A stretch of DNA of 64,000 nucleotides from Xanthoparmelia taractica (GCA_033085395.1 JANQBS010000018.1:1-64000), one strand, 5' to 3'; counted from the first letter of the stretch, positions 23,307-35,886 are shown. The notes: generated by a model not told the origin, from the letters alone. Translations and numbers: made by a program.

Positions 23307-25198
23307 ATGAAGATGAAGCCCAAGAAGCCACCTATCTCTTTCGCGCAGCTATGGAGAGCGCAAAAACCTAGTTTCTTCGGCGCTTTGTACAAAGAAGCAG
23401 ATATGGTTGCCTCTGAAGGTTAATTTCCCCTGTCTTCCACTGAGAAAAATGACTAATATAGGGCGATTCAAGCTCTTAACGGAGAATATGGAGGCCTATT
23501 CCGTTACACATCCGGTCGTTGGCTGTACGATGAGCAAATGCAAATGGCGAAACGATACGTCAAATTCAACGTGCAAGCCTTGCAACAGATTGCCCGTCAA
23601 GCGCTCCAGTCACGGTGTGTGGAGCTGAGAAAATTCTCGGAAGGTCTCAACAACAAAGTGTTCTTACTAGGCATGGAAAACGGAAAAGAAATCCTTGCAA
23701 GGATACCAAATCCGAATGCTGGGCACCCACATTACGTAGTTGCTAGCGAGGTTGCCACTTTGGACTTCGTATGTGCTCCCAAAGTGGTGATTTGGATAAG
23801 TCTAATATGAGCAAACTCTAGCTTCGAAATGTCCTGGGAATCCCTGGTCCTAGAGTCATTGAGTGGAGCTCACGCAAGCCAGCTTCACCTAATCTAGTGG
23901 ATGCTGAGTATATACTCATGGAAAGGATGACGGGTCATCAGTTGTGTGATGTGTGGCCTGCGATGTCGGAGGCTAAGCGCTTTGGTTTGGTGAAGAGTAT
24001 AGTGGAAATGGAGAGAAAATTGACGGCAGCAAAATTGTCAAAGTATGGTAGCATATACTACCGTAGCGATCATCCGGATGGCTCAAAAACTGAAGAGTCG
24101 AGCATATTGGCCACTTCTGGAATGAAAGATACCTCGAGGTTTGTTATTGGTCCTGTGACTCAGCAGTCTTTTTGGGCAGACGAAAAGTCAGACCTGGATA
24201 TTGATCGAGGCCCATGTAGGTACTATCCCAACCTTCTCTGTTCAAGCCTATTCGATCGGAGGCAATTCTAACTTATTCCGATCTTGAACGTTCTAGGGGA
24301 TACCGCAGAGGAATATCTCTCTGCTGTTGCAAAGTGTGAGATTGCCTGGATTAGGGCGTGCGGATCGCGCCAACTTGAAGGCATTCCATTGCTATCAGAA
24401 ATGAAGCTAATAACCCCGGAAATACACATCCGACTTCTTGAACAGTTTCTATGCGTCCTTCCTTATATTATCCCTCGAGGGACGGATATTGATAGCCCCG
24501 TGCTGTGGCATCATGATCTTCACCCACAAAACATATTTGTTGATGATACCGACCCGACTAAGGTAACCGGGATAATTGACTGGCAGGCCGTGTGGGCGGC
24601 GCCTCTCTTCATCCAGGCCCGATTTCCTTCCGTATTCAATTGTGATGGATCATACCCTTGGGGTGCGGTTGAGCCAATGTTACCTAAAGGATTCGACTCG
24701 CTCTCGGAATCAGATATGGAGTCAGCATCACACAGACTCGAGGAGAAAAGACTAAAGAAATTTTACGAAGTAGCATCCAGAAAATTCAACCCTCTCGTTT
24801 TCAAGGCGCTGGATGCCATGAGGAACGAGGATAATCCTATTACATTTATATTTGATGTAGTTGGACGAACCGGGGTCGACGGACCGATTCCCCTCAAAGA
24901 GCTTCTTATCCAGACCTATGAAAAATGGGACTGGATCGTTAAGGGCAAAGGCATAGATGTGCCCTGTCCAATCTCATTCACAAATGAGGAGATCCAGGAA
25001 GCTAGACAGCAGGCGCAAGCGTGGGCAGCTACATTCAACGAATACGATGGCTTGCGAGCTCAGATTGTAGGCAAGGACGGGTGGGTTTCGCATGAGGAGT
25101 ACGACGAGGCAATGGCCCAGTTTAGCGCCCACAAGGAGACTCTGGAAGATCTCCGGGAACGACTGGATTCTTTAAGCGGAGCACGGTCAACGAGGTGA
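23307..25198 (+). CDS. aim9: AIM9/FMP29-like mitochondrial aminoglycoside-phosphotransferase-fold protein
   Basis: Protein-kinase-like (APH family) protein related to yeast Aim9/Fmp29, a mitochondrial protein of uncertain substrate. Exons: 23307-23418, 23473-23768, 23822-24215, 24297-25198 (567 aa); introns of 54, 53 and 81 bp close in phase. Hallmarks in order: FRYTSGRWLYDEQ, KVFLLGMENGKEILARIPNP (ATP-binding Lys/Arg region), ASEVATLDF, LGIPGPRVIEW, YILMERMTGHQL (hinge), catalytic loop LWHHDLHPQNIFVDD (HxDxxxxN) and GIIDWQ (Mg-binding Asp). The first intron uses an unusual AAG acceptor (23470-23472): a TAG lies only a few bases after the CTAAT branch point and would break the frame, whereas AAG restores GEYGGLFRYTSGRW. 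The start could be the ATG at 23307 or 23313. Many paralogues of this family exist in filamentous fungi. Confidence 0.88.
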
Positions 25199-25823
25199 CA
25201 ATACCAATTCAATTTGCGTCAGAGAATCTATCATGGGTTTCTGCTTTTTCTGGGATCTGTTTTGGGCGCTCGCTCGCCAGAGCCAAAGCGGGCTCCGCTT
25301 TGAAACATTTTGCTCACCACTGACTCCACTCTAATTATGTGGCAGTAGGCGGGGTTGTGATGTGAGGAGGTAGGCTTGCTAGGTCTACGAACTGAGGCCT
25401 CGGATAGGTAGGTCGTGGGTTCAACAACGTCCGGCCAAGAACACAGAAATCTGCCCCGACCTCACACCCCATCGGGCATCGGGTGAGCTTCGCCCTATTA
25501 TCGCGCAGTAAATCTTTTCTTAAAGGAATTGTGACAAAGTCTAAGAAAGAGGGTCGGAAAAACTGCAAAGTGCGCTTTCTGGTCTATAATTTGATCTTGC
25601 TACCGGTGCAGAGCACATCTTGAGTGGTGGTGCACACAGAAATTCATATTCAAGAAGAATACAATTTGGGTACCAAACGATCAACACTCCTATTCCCTGT
25701 ACCGTAACCAATCATCGTTGATCTCATCATATCATAAACGTCCATGTCTCATTTACTTTTCCCTCAAGCTTTCATTCGCCTAGAATTCTTCTCACGCTAC
25801 CTCCGTTTGATCCACTCGCATGA
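25199..25823. other. Intergenic region between convergent genes
   Basis: 3' flanks of the AIM9-like gene and of the small secreted protein. No supported gene. Confidence 0.5.
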
Positions 25824-26318
25824 TCAAAACGTGCTGCACACACCCGACACCTGAACCTGCGGTGGTGCAACGACAGCCAGAGCGCCTCCCCCCTGTGCAA
25901 GCGTCGAGCTACCATCAATTCCACTGATAATACAAAACCCCGGACCACCAACCGAGATACTAGAGACGCTCAAAGGATTGCCTGCAAACAAACAGAAGTC
26001 AGCATGGTGATGTGATACCCAAGACTTCACGCGAGATGGCATGGTATAGAGAAACACGGAATCAGAGAGCTTAACAGCCCGCTCTGCGTGCGTGGGTGAT
26101 GGAAGGAAGAAAAGCGACTCACTGATATTGAAGCTCTGGAAGTTCTCGCTCGACGCTAGGGGGACGTCGATTTCATAGGATGGGGGGTTCGCGCCTGCAC
26201 CGAAGAAGTCGATGATAAGGGTCGTGACTTGGCGGGCTTGAGGCTGCGCGGTGGAAGGCGCGGCGTGACATACCGTGGCGAGGAGGCCAAGGATAATGGG
26301 AAGGGTGAAGGCTTTCAT
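25824..26318 (-). CDS. Small secreted protein, candidate effector
   Basis: Two exons, 26318-26123 and 25981-25824, separated by a 141-bp intron, give a 117-aa precursor. The N-terminus MKAFTLPIILGLLATVCHA is a clear signal peptide with cleavage around AAPS. The mature part is about 98 residues, with DFFGAGANPPSYEIDVPL, FNISNPLSVSSISVGGPGFC and the C-terminal VQVSGVCSTF. It contains two Cys that may pair. The splice restores the FNIS/NPLSVSS junction (donor GTGAGT, acceptor GCAG). The alternative start 75 codons upstream (26543) lacks a signal peptide. Function unknown; size and secretion fit an effector-like or cell-surface protein, but that is inference. Confidence 0.82.
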   Translation of the reverse strand: MKAFTLPIILGLLATVCHAAPSTAQPQARQVTTLIIDFFGAGANPPSYEIDVPLASSENFQSFNISESLFFLPSPTHAERAVKLSDSVFLYTMPSRVKSWVSHHHADFCLFAGNPLSVSSISVGGPGFCIISGIDGSSTLAQGGGALAVVAPPQVQVSGVCSTF

Positions 26319-27299
26319 GATGGATGATGAGAGAGAGAATAAGGTCGATTGGGGAGCTTTATAGATTGAAGGTAGAAAGAGGGTGGTCTGGTATTTTGAA
26401 TGTTTGAAAAGTATTGGTATAGACGATGAGGGAGACAAACGTTTAGCACCAGGAGGAGGCCATTTTATAAGTTTCACTCGGTCAAGCTCACCGCCTTCAC
26501 TCGGAACGGGATACGAATGACCTTTGTAAGCGTCTTCCGTCACACCGCATCGAGGCGAGAAGCCACGTTAATACCGTTGCCTTCCCCAAAGATGCCTCAT
26601 CCGGCGGACGCTATGACTATGAAGCCAGAAGAAAGCGGGGAAATGGAGCAAAGAGCGGAAATCTTGCAAAGGGTAGTCGGGGAGTCACTTAGGTAATTGT
26701 TTTTCAATCACGACAGAAGACCCTGGTGGCTCTGACTCAGCATAGTAGAGAAAGAATGTTTTTGAGGCCCACACCGTCAAAGAACGAGCGGTGAGTGTTG
26801 ATACAGTCGTCGGACATGCCGGCATACATTATAAATATATAAAAGAACCGTGGCAAAGTAGTACTTTGGTTGATGCTGCATTTTTGGGGTATGCTTGTAG
26901 CGATATATGTTGTATCTCGCGTCAGCCTTCGTGTCTTGGTCTTGGCAATCAGACCAGCTGACTCGGAAAATGTTTACAGCCAGCCATACGCTCCTACCTC
27001 TCCCAGATTTTTGTCTCCAAACACTAGGTGCACCAGGTGAAATCTGGAGCGTCGTCGAAGCTATGACTAATTTCCTTACCTCACCTCCATAACCGCAATC
27101 GACAGTGACAATCTCTACATTGTTTGAACTAGAAAGAAAAGCGATGCGAAGAGGGCGTGAAGTTGGACATATGGTTTCGCCCTAAGAACTGGCCGGGTGA
27201 GAGGTTTGGTAACCCGAGGCTGTCCAGGCTGTCGAACCCACAGACAATGGGACAGACAATGGGATAAACCATCTGCAGATTAGCCCTCCCATCAATCGC
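26319..27299. other. Intergenic region
   Basis: Promoter side of the small secreted protein. A TATA-rich stretch (TTATAAATATATAAAAG) lies at 26830-26846. The short open frame at 26907-27092 has no recognisable feature. From about 27120 the sequence grades into the decayed HET region. Confidence 0.5.
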
Positions 27300-28990
27300 A
27301 AGAGCTACTCTGCTCTGTAACAGTTGCCGAGATATCTCTCAAGAACGATCTGACCCAGATAACACGTCTATCGTCCACCAGTGGGACTCTGCCCACGCCG
27401 ACTTTGACCTTCGGATTCATCATATCACAGCCAAAGGACATCGTAAAGCAGCGTGAGAATGCTACTTATGCTTTCAGTCAGTTAGAGCCATAGAAGAAAC
27501 AGATAGCACGTACATTTCGAAGTCAGCTCGTGGCTCCAGCTACACAAAGGCAATGATTCAGGCGTCCGATCGGCAGGAGCTTCCATCGCTACAACTCTTC
27601 GCGGATGTAGACATTATGTCCGGAAGGGAAATGGTATACCTTAAGTCTTTCGATCTCCAAGCATTGAGAAGTATATCAAATCCTTGATATTCAATCTAGG
27701 AGTAATTGCCGACTCGAAGAGACGACAGGTTCGCAGCAGCTCTGTAAACTCTCCCGAACCTTTGACAATGGAGTAAGTACGGAGAGCACCGCTTGTTCGA
27801 GACTTGCCGCCCATTGGATATCTACCTGCATCAAGGATCACACCAAATGCGCCAGCCATGTGCATTGTTCCTTGTTCCGCCCAACGCGGTTGATCGAGAT
27901 ATGTTCTGCCACTTCTCCCTTCGAGTTTCGTGTGGCTTCGTCTGATCAAATTCCTACGAAGATATCCTACGCAACCCCCAGTCATCGCTGGGGGATGGAG
28001 AAGTCTCTTGAACTCACAAAATCAAACATCTGTCACCTTTTTAACGGTTTCGCAAAAAGAGATTTACCAAGGACCTTCAGAGACGCAATCACTATCACGG
28101 ATCAATAGGTGCTCCGGTATCTTTAGATTGATACCCTCTGCATTATCTGAGACTCAATAGATGATTGGCGAAGGGAAGCCTCGAAGATAGCACCCGTATA
28201 TCAAAATGCACTGTTCAACATCGCCGCGAATTGGGCCCCCACCAATAAGGGGGGGTGCTTCTTTTCTTTAGCCGAAAGCCTCTCCTCCTATATTCTTGCC
28301 GTGTCGACTCATGTTGCTACGGGCTATCTAAATTGGTTATTCACATATATGAACGGAGTTAGTGGCGAGATGATATCTTCATGCAGGATTTTCTTGAAAT
28401 ACAGGGCACGGATGTTTCAAGAAGGTCTGCTTACGCCCCGAACACTTACGTACAGTCAAGAACATTTGCTCTAGAAATGTCAAGAGCTGAAAGCCTGCGA
28501 GACATAGCCGTGGGGACTTCCAAGACATATGGGCTATCCCACGGATCTTGATATCAATCTGGACCCCCATATAGAATTCACCGGGCTCCAGATCCAAATC
28601 GTCAGTGCCTATTCACGACGTGACCTCACAAACACTGAAGATAGACTGATCGCTCTGGCCGGCATTGTAAAGCGTATGCAAGCTTCGAAACTGGGTAACT
28701 ATCTTGCTAGGCCGTGGATGGAGGGACTGCCAACACATCATTATGGTCGAATGATTCTCCGCGCCTCTGTTGTCCCGACGTTAAGTACCGCGCCCTGACG
28801 TGGAATTGGGCATAGCATGATTTTTCGGAGTTCTGGCTGACTGGGACCCTTCTTCTCCGAGAGATGGTCAGAACCTTAGACGCTAGCGCTGACGCTCGAA
28901 TAGCAAGTGGCTTAACCCAATCTTCTTTGGGTTATCCGCTTGCAGTGTTGTATGAGTATGTCTCGAGACATTAACTCCCGAGAGCGGCAG
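27300..28990 (+). pseudogene. Heterokaryon incompatibility (HET) domain gene, decayed
   Basis: Translated in pieces on the plus strand, this region follows the HET family order but is broken by stops and frameshifts. Recognisable pieces are an N-terminal LCNSCRDIS segment (about 27313), ISTCIKDHTKC (about 27820), FRPTRLIE (27865-27890), YATPSHRWG (about 27970-27996, family YATLSHCWG), LPRTFRDAITIT (about 28060-28105), then RYL-stop-IDTLCII with TAG at 28124-28126 where the family has Trp, another stop in the next segment, NIAANWA and GGCFF, VSAYSRRDLTNTEDRLIALAGI (given here only in outline, 28600-28670), and a late TWNWA (about 28800, family WSWAS). HET proteins trigger cell death on fusion with a non-self partner. 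Trp-to-stop by G-to-A is the change expected of RIP, but not all lesions fit that. Confidence 0.85.
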
Positions 28991-29706
28991 AATCGAGGTT
29001 GGCTTTGAGAATCACAGCGTCAATGCTCTCGGTGATTTTGACATTTAGGATGAGATGAAGGGACGCTGTTATATGATAGCTGTGCCTTTTTCATCGTCTT
29101 CGGAAGACCGCGATGTCCATGGCTTGATTTCGCAGCGATGTGGCGAAGGAAAAACGGATATCTCAGCGTCGAGGGAAAGTCGGCTCTGATTTAGAGCCAT
29201 TTACCATATCCGCCTTAGATCAGCTTAGACTGCGGAAGGCAAATGCGCAGCATCCCATAAGGACCTTAGCTCCGACAGTTCAAGAGCTAAGAAGCCCCAA
29301 GAGTCCTGGCTTGGTTTAAAGGAGCTGTATGAAGATCCAAGGCAGGGTGTAATAGTTCTCATATATCTTGATCAATCTATTATGTCTTCGTTCGCTTGTC
29401 GTAGGCTAAAAGGATAGATACGTTTTTCTGGCAACCAATGTTGAGCAGTTCCTCGATCTTGAACATTTGATCTCCTAATTGGATCCACAACAAAAGTTGT
29501 CCTGTATCACCGTCGTAGTCACTCCTAGCAAGAAAGTCTCTATAAGCAGATTAGAGATGTAGATAGGAGTTATCTTTTGCGGGTACGTCTTTTCTATCTT
29601 AAATGATTGCACTCTCGGCATAGCTTCCCTCGTTACCTAGCTTCCATGGGTTATCCAACGCTCGAGGCAACGCGCTTACTCTCGCACCTACCTCGTCGCC
29701 CCTTCA
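28991..29706. other. Decayed tail of the HET region and PEX11-like promoter
   Basis: Short, frameshifted open pieces continue on the plus strand to about 29300 without recognisable motifs. 29450-29706 is the 5' flank of the PEX11-like gene. Confidence 0.4.
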
Positions 29707-30607
29707 ATGGCATCCTCACCCTCATCTCGACCCAAAGCTTTAGCTCATTTTCGAGCCTTCCTCCCCTCTTACCTAGCCAGAACCAACGCCCACGTAGCCC
29801 ACATAGACAGGTCTGCACTTACAGCATCCCCAAAGCGCCTATGGAACCGCACTGATCAAACTCAGACTCCTCTCCCGCACCTCCACTCTCGATAAAACCC
29901 TCCTGACCCTATCCTACACCCTCCACCTCCTGCACTCCCTCCTCGCCACAACCCCGCTCCTCTCCGCATCCCGGCTTACGACGGCCCTAACCCCGCTGAC
30001 CGCCGTCTTCGATGACTTTCGCGTCTTTTTGCGGCTGTGGGGCTTGCTTGGGATATACAGCTGGGGCGTATCCACCTACATCACGCCCCCGCGCGATGGT
30101 ATCGTGAAGGCAATCACGTGGGGCCAAGTGGTGGTGTGTGCGCTTTACCAGGGGTTGGAAAATGGCGCTTATCTGGCTGGGAAGGGCGTTCTAGGGTGGA
30201 AGAAGGAGAGGGTAGCGAGGGCTTGGGTATGGAGCGGAAGGGCGTGGTGTGTGTATGTGGCGTTGGAACTTGCGAGGTTGGGGTATGAGTGGAGCGAGCT
30301 CAAGGGGCAGGAAGTTGAGAGGCAGAGAAGGAAGGGTATAGAGGTGGAGAAGAGCCAATTGGGGGAGGAAGGGGGAGAGGCGGCTGAGAAGGGAGAGTTG
30401 GAGTTGAGAATGGACAAGGTGGAAGATAAAGGCTTGGAGGAAAGATGGGGTAAATGGTATAAGGAGGTTGCTGTCAACATGGCATATGCGCCTATGACTG
30501 TGCATTATAGTCTTGAGAACGGGATTCTTGGGGAGAGTATAATTGCGGGCCTCGGAACTGTGGTTGGAGCGTTGAGTATTGGGCAGGCTTGGAAGGAGAC
30601 GGCTTGA
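29707..30607 (+). CDS. PEX11-family peroxisomal membrane protein
   Basis: Peroxisome proliferation/division protein of the PEX11 group, probably the PEX11C/GIM5-like class. Exons 29707-29810 and 29866-30607 around a 55-bp intron (donor GTCTGC, acceptor CTCAG) give 281 aa; the junction yields AHIDRLLSRTSTLDKTLLTL, matching the family's conserved helix. Further marks: FDDFRVFLRLWGLLGIYSWG (amphipathic/membrane segment), KAITWGQVVVCALYQGLENGAYLAGKG, and near the C-terminus AYAPMTVHYSLENGI and LGTVVGALSIGQAW. A charged Glu/Lys-rich linker (about 190-235) separates the membrane parts. Start is the first ATG of the open exon. Confidence 0.85.
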
Positions 30608-32511
30608 AGGAGCGAATGAAAATTAAAATAATGACAAGAATGTTGGCTATATATTCCTGCTTTTGGTACTATTTGCAGTATGTTCCTTGGAACCAGCGAT
30701 GGACGATGATCTGGAGAACTGCGTTTGGGTATTATGTCTGTACCATGAGCTTTTACTTTATAGGAACGGTGGTCTCAAGCTATTCCATCACATACCGCAG
30801 AACATCAACTCGAAATTTCTTGATAGCCCACCATCTGTCCACAAGAATGCTGGTGAACGCCAAAATAGAACATAAAATTCAATTCCATGAAGACCACTTC
30901 ACTCTTTGATCACTGATCGTCCATAGAAGACTACATACTATTGCCTATGCCTCAAGGGCTGTCTCTAGTCGCATCATTGGCCATACAGATACGGTATACA
31001 GCAGCTTCGTTACTAACTCAAGCTCGTAACCCGCTTCTGAGGGCAGAATAAAGTTCTCACGCTGATGAGCCGCCTATACACAAGAATGTCATATCTCGAT
31101 GGAGAAGCTGTTGCAGACTGATAACTGACAAACTGCCGAATTTGGATGCTTGTCAACCAGCGTGGTCCTCTTCTGCCTTGCAAATGCCATCCTTGCTGGA
31201 GTTCTAAGGGATTTCCAAAACGTAATTCGATGCTGTGGCTTTGCCCGTTTTTTGAACCAAAGGTTGGCTCCTGTCGGGTCGACCTGGGCTCTCTTGTAGC
31301 AAATCCAGCACGCCAGCCCTTGCGTTTCCTTTCCTTGCGCCTATTGCTCGGTCGTGGGCTGCTATCATGATATCTTGTACGTCGCATGGAGATGCATTTT
31401 CCGAGGGATTGTCAAATTCGGTGTCTGTCGTGTGAGGCACTTGCTTGGGCTTTGTTGGTTGCAGGTGGAATAATTAGTGATTTAGAATACTTGGTATATG
31501 GAAATAATGCAGGTTGGTGTCCATCCAAAAAGAAATGAGAGTTTATATTCCAAAGACCCAAACCTAAGAAGATTTATGCTGGAGAATGAACGCCGATAAC
31601 AAAGTCATAGTCTCTCCATGCTACTTCGACAGCAGGAATGCCATCGGAGAGACATTTCCAAATGTAGCCTGATAGCAGGCCACCCATAAAGTAGCATGTA
31701 AGCCATAGTATCAGAGCCGGTCAACTGAAGTTTCCTTGGTTTGTGCCACTGCTTACAGGCAACTCCGGTTCCCAGGAGTACAGATCCCCAACAGTTCCTG
31801 AAAAAATGCTAGAAGCCACCAAAGATAGAGCATATAACATGTCATATTCCTAAACCCTTTTAAGTCCATATCTCCTCTCATGTAGAAAGATTCTGCAAAT
31901 GTGAGATCAACATCGTAGACAGCAGCGGATCTGCAGAGCAATATCAAGGCATTTATTCTTCCACAACAACAGAAAAGACCAGAACAGCATGTGGCGTCAT
32001 GTTCGCATCGAAAGACTCGGCACCTGCCTTCATATGGGTCTTCTTAGGTGGAAGGTCGAGGTTGATTCTGTGTCCATTCTCCTTCCCCTGCTATGTGTAT
32101 AGGGTATTTTCGATTGGGTGCCAACCAAGCAGACAGTCATGCTGTCGCCAACACTTAAACCTTACAAAGCAAAGTGAATACCTTACGTGTCCGCTTCGAA
32201 ATTGTTCGACCGGCTTCTTAAGTTGATCAATGGGGCGCGGTGTTTCGTTTTTCCGGCGCTAAACTCACATCGCGGAAGGCCGATATTGTAAATCATCATC
32301 CAGCTTTCTGGACTTGTCACTCCTTCGAGTATCACAATCCATCCTCGACACTTTCCCAACCTTTCTTCAAGGACAAAGGTTTTCTCTCTCTCATCTTCTG
32401 AATCGAATAATCAAGACTTCTGCATTTTACACACCTATATTCCAAACCCGGAGACAGTCAAAGCTATATCTACATCAGTTTACAAAGCTCAGTCATTAAG
32501 TCGACCTCATA
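30608..32511. other. Intergenic region (1.9 kb)
   Basis: No supported gene. A minus-strand open frame at 31204-31440 (containing IMIAAHDRAIGARKGNARAG and ending TASNYVLEIP) reads like protein and might be a terminal exon or a gene relic, but it has no ATG and no identifiable upstream exon. The last 200 bp are the CDC48 promoter and leader. Confidence 0.4.
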
Positions 32512-35261
32512 ATGTCTGCGGAGCCCGAGCATGTGGAGTCCAAGGCCAAAATCAAGGCCAACTTGAAGTGAGTCCATCGCTTGCACGATCTCTCTCAAAG
32601 TATGATACTGATGCCATGACAGTGATGCCTCCGGAGCTGAGAAGAAAGAGGCAAGTTTAGGCAGCTTCAAGAATATCTGCATACCTGTCACTAACATGCT
32701 TCAGGAGTCCGATACAGCAACGGCTATCCTCAAAAAGAAGAAGAAGCCAAACTCTCTAATGTACGTCTTCGCCATCTCGATATTGAAGCTTAGCTTGCTG
32801 ACTCGGTGGCAATAGTGTTACCGATGCTGTTAACGATGATAACTCCATTATCGCTCTTTCAAACAATACCATGGAGACACTGCAGCTGTTCCGTGGTGAT
32901 ACAGTCTTGGTTAAAGGGAAAAAGCGAAAGGATACAGTTCTGATCGTGCTCGCGGATGATGACCTTGATGATGGATCTGCACGTATGAATCGTGTAGTTC
33001 GCCACAACCTACGCGTTAAGCATGGGGATATTGTGACGGTCCACCCGTGCCCAGACATCAAATATGTAAGCTGTCCATTTCTACCTCAAAAAGCAAAGCC
33101 TTAACTGACACGCGTTGCAGGCCAAGCGTATCGCTGTCCTACCTATCGCCGACACTGTTGAAGGCCTTACTGGATCTCTCTTCGATGTTTTTCTTGCACC
33201 ATACTTTCGCGAGGCCTACCGACCAGTCCGACAAGGCGATCTCTTCACTGTTCGAGGGGGCATGAGGCAGGTCGAGTTCAAGGTCGTGGAAGTCGACCCA
33301 CCAGAGTTTGGCATTGTGGCTCAAGATACGATCATCCATTGCGAAGGGGAGCCGATCCAGCGTGAGGATGAGGAGGGTAACTTGAACGAGGTGGGATACG
33401 ATGACATCGGTGGTTGCCGGAAGCAAATGGCCCAGATCCGAGAGTTGGTTGAACTTCCTCTCCGACATCCTCAGCTGTTCAAGTCTATCGGCATCAAACC
33501 TCCTCGGGGTATACTCATGTTTGGTCCTCCTGGTACCGGAAAGACTCTGATGGCTCGTGCTGTGGCCAACGAGACCGGAGCTTTCTTTTTTTTAATCAAC
33601 GGCCCCGAAATCATGTCCAAGATGGCTGGAGAATCAGAATCAAATCTCCGCAAAGCATTCGAAGAGGCAGAGAAGAACTCTCCAGCAATTATATTCATCG
33701 ACGAGATCGACTCTATCGCACCCAAACGTGAGAAGACCAACGGGGAGGTTGAGCGCCGCGTCGTGTCTCAGCTTCTGACTCTCATGGACGGCATGAAGGC
33801 CCGGTCGAATGTCGTGGTCATGGCTGCCACGAATCGTCCTAACTCGATTGATCCTGCTCTACGTCGTTTCGGCCGTTTTGATCGTGAAGTCGACATTGGT
33901 ATTCCCGACCCTACTGGCCGTCTTGAAATCCTCCAAATCCACACCAAGAACATGAAGCTTGGAGAAGATGTCGACCTAGAGTCTATCGCTGCGGAAACTC
34001 ACGGTTACGTTGGTTCTGACGTAGCATCTCTCTGTTCTGAGGCTGCTATGCAGCAGATTCGTGAGAAGATGGACTTGATCGATTTGGATGAAGATACAAT
34101 CGATGCTGAGGTCCTGGATTCTTTGGGCGTCACCATGGAGAATTTCCGCTTCGCTCTTGGTGTATCAAATCCCTCCGCACTTCGCGAGGTCGCTGTTGTG
34201 GAGGTGCCAAATGTACGCTGGGACGACATCGGAGGCTTGGAGAACGTCAAGCGCGAGCTCATCGAGAGCGTACAGTACCCCGTGGACCACCCCGAGAAGT
34301 TCCTCAAGTTTGGTCTTTCACCATCTCGGGGTGTCTTGTTCTACGGTCCTCCGGGTACTGGTAAGACTCTGCTCGCTAAAGCAGTCGCCAACGAGTGCGC
34401 CGCGAACTTCATTTCCATCAAAGGCCCTGAGCTGCTCAGTATGTGGTTCGGTGAGTCTGAGAGCAACATCCGTGACATCTTCGACAAAGCCAGGGCAGCG
34501 GCTCCTTGTGTTGTTTTCCTTGATGAGTTGGACTCCATCGCGAAGTCTCGTGGTGGATCGAACGGAGATGCCGGCGGTGCTTCGGATCGTGTCGTCAATC
34601 AGCTTCTAACAGGTATGTTATTTCCATACTCAGGTCGATTGGCCAATTGCTAATGCATTCTACAGAGATGGATGGTATGACTTCGAAGAAGAATGTCTTC
34701 GTCATCGGAGCTACGAATCGTCCCGAGCAGCTCGATAACGCTCTCTGCCGTCCAGGGCGTCTCGACACCTTGGTCTATGTTCCTCTACCTGATGAAACCT
34801 CACGTGTTGGGATACTGAAAGCTCAGCTCCGCAAGACCCCAGTCGCAGACGACGTCGATATCAACTACATCGCTAGCCGTACTCATGGCTTCTCCGGTGC
34901 CGATCTTGGCTTCGTCACCCAGCGGGCCGTCAAGCTTGCCATCAAGCAGTCCATTGCACTCGATATCGAGCGGACCAAGGAGCGTGAGGCTGCCGGTGAA
35001 GATGTCAAGATGGAGGAGGATATTGACGCCGAGGATCCAGTCCCCGAGCTTACCAAGGCTCATTTCGAGGAGGCTATGCAATCTGCAAGGAGATCAGTCA
35101 GCGATGTCGAGGTCCGTCGCTATGAAGCATTCGCACAAAGCATGAAGAACTCGAGTGGCAGCAATTTCTTCCGGTTCCCAGACGCGGACGCAGCTGCTGA
35201 TGCTGCAGGGAATGGCAATGGATTCGGAGACGCTGGCAACGATGATTCTCTCTACGACTAG
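32512..35261 (+). CDS. cdc48: CDC48/p97 AAA+ ATPase
   Basis: Hexameric ubiquitin-selective segregase in ERAD, chromatin extraction and membrane fusion. Six exons: 32512-32567, 32623-32650, 32705-32760, 32816-33065, 33121-34612 and 34666-35261, phases all closing to 825 aa. The N-domain spans about 28-200 (TLQLFRGDTVLVKGKKRKD, RVVRHNLRVKHGDIV). D1 has Walker A GPPGTGKT, Walker B FIDEIDSIAPKRE and the sensor ATNRPNSIDPALRRFGRFDRE. D2 has YGPPGTGKT, VVFLDELDSIAKSRGG and ATNRPEQLDNALCRPGRLD. The tail ends DDSLYD rather than the classic LYS/LYG-type end, with the conserved penultimate Tyr kept. The second intron begins GC instead of GT (see separate entry). Exon 2 is only 28 nt. Confidence 0.97.
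32651..32704 (+). other. GC-AG intron of CDC48
   Basis: 54-bp intron with donor GAG|GCAAGT and acceptor TTCAG. Excision joins GAEKKE to ESDTATAILKKKKK in frame, as needed for CDC48. The surrounding donor consensus is strong apart from the T-to-C change, as is usual for GC donors. Confidence 0.85.
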
Positions 35262-35886
35262 GGGCTATGACCTGTCCTGCATTTGGGTTGGGAAATGTCC
35301 ATTCTTCAGAAATTGCATATTCGGTGTTGATGTGCCTCTCTTTCATGACATCCGGCGAGAAGGGTAAGGCACATATTAGAGCGATCCCTTCAACCGGTGC
35401 GATGTGCCTTAGAGAATTTAGCAGCAATCAGATCATAGATTCATAAGCATTTCTTCCTCCAATTCCAGCTACAACTTCAGCCATGCTCGCAAAAAGTAGC
35501 CTGCGCATATTCGCTTTATCCATATACAGCTCCCCCATCATCACAATTCCCCCCCCTCTTGTTTCTCTGGCTTAGACCTGGTCCATAACCCAGTCCCAGT
35601 CTCCTTTGACGGGGGTTTCGTTGCTCTTGGCCACCACTTTGTCAGCCCAATGCCTTTGTCTCTTGCCCGCCTCCTCTTTGACTGCAAGACCAAGCTCAAG
35701 TCTCCAATGGCAACACCCAGAATTCTTCACCAGGCGAAGCTGTGACGACACACCCTGATCGTAGCAACGACGTAGCTTTTAGATCCGGAGCCTGATGAAG
35801 CATTCCTCGCAGGAAGCATCCTCTTGTTTATCCCTCATCCTCTTAATAAGATTCCGAAACGGACACTAACACGTCCGTCCCCCTCT
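35262..35886. other. Intergenic region between convergent genes
   Basis: 3' flanks of CDC48 (plus) and SUS1-like (minus); C-rich tracts around 35535-35560. No gene seen. Confidence 0.5.
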
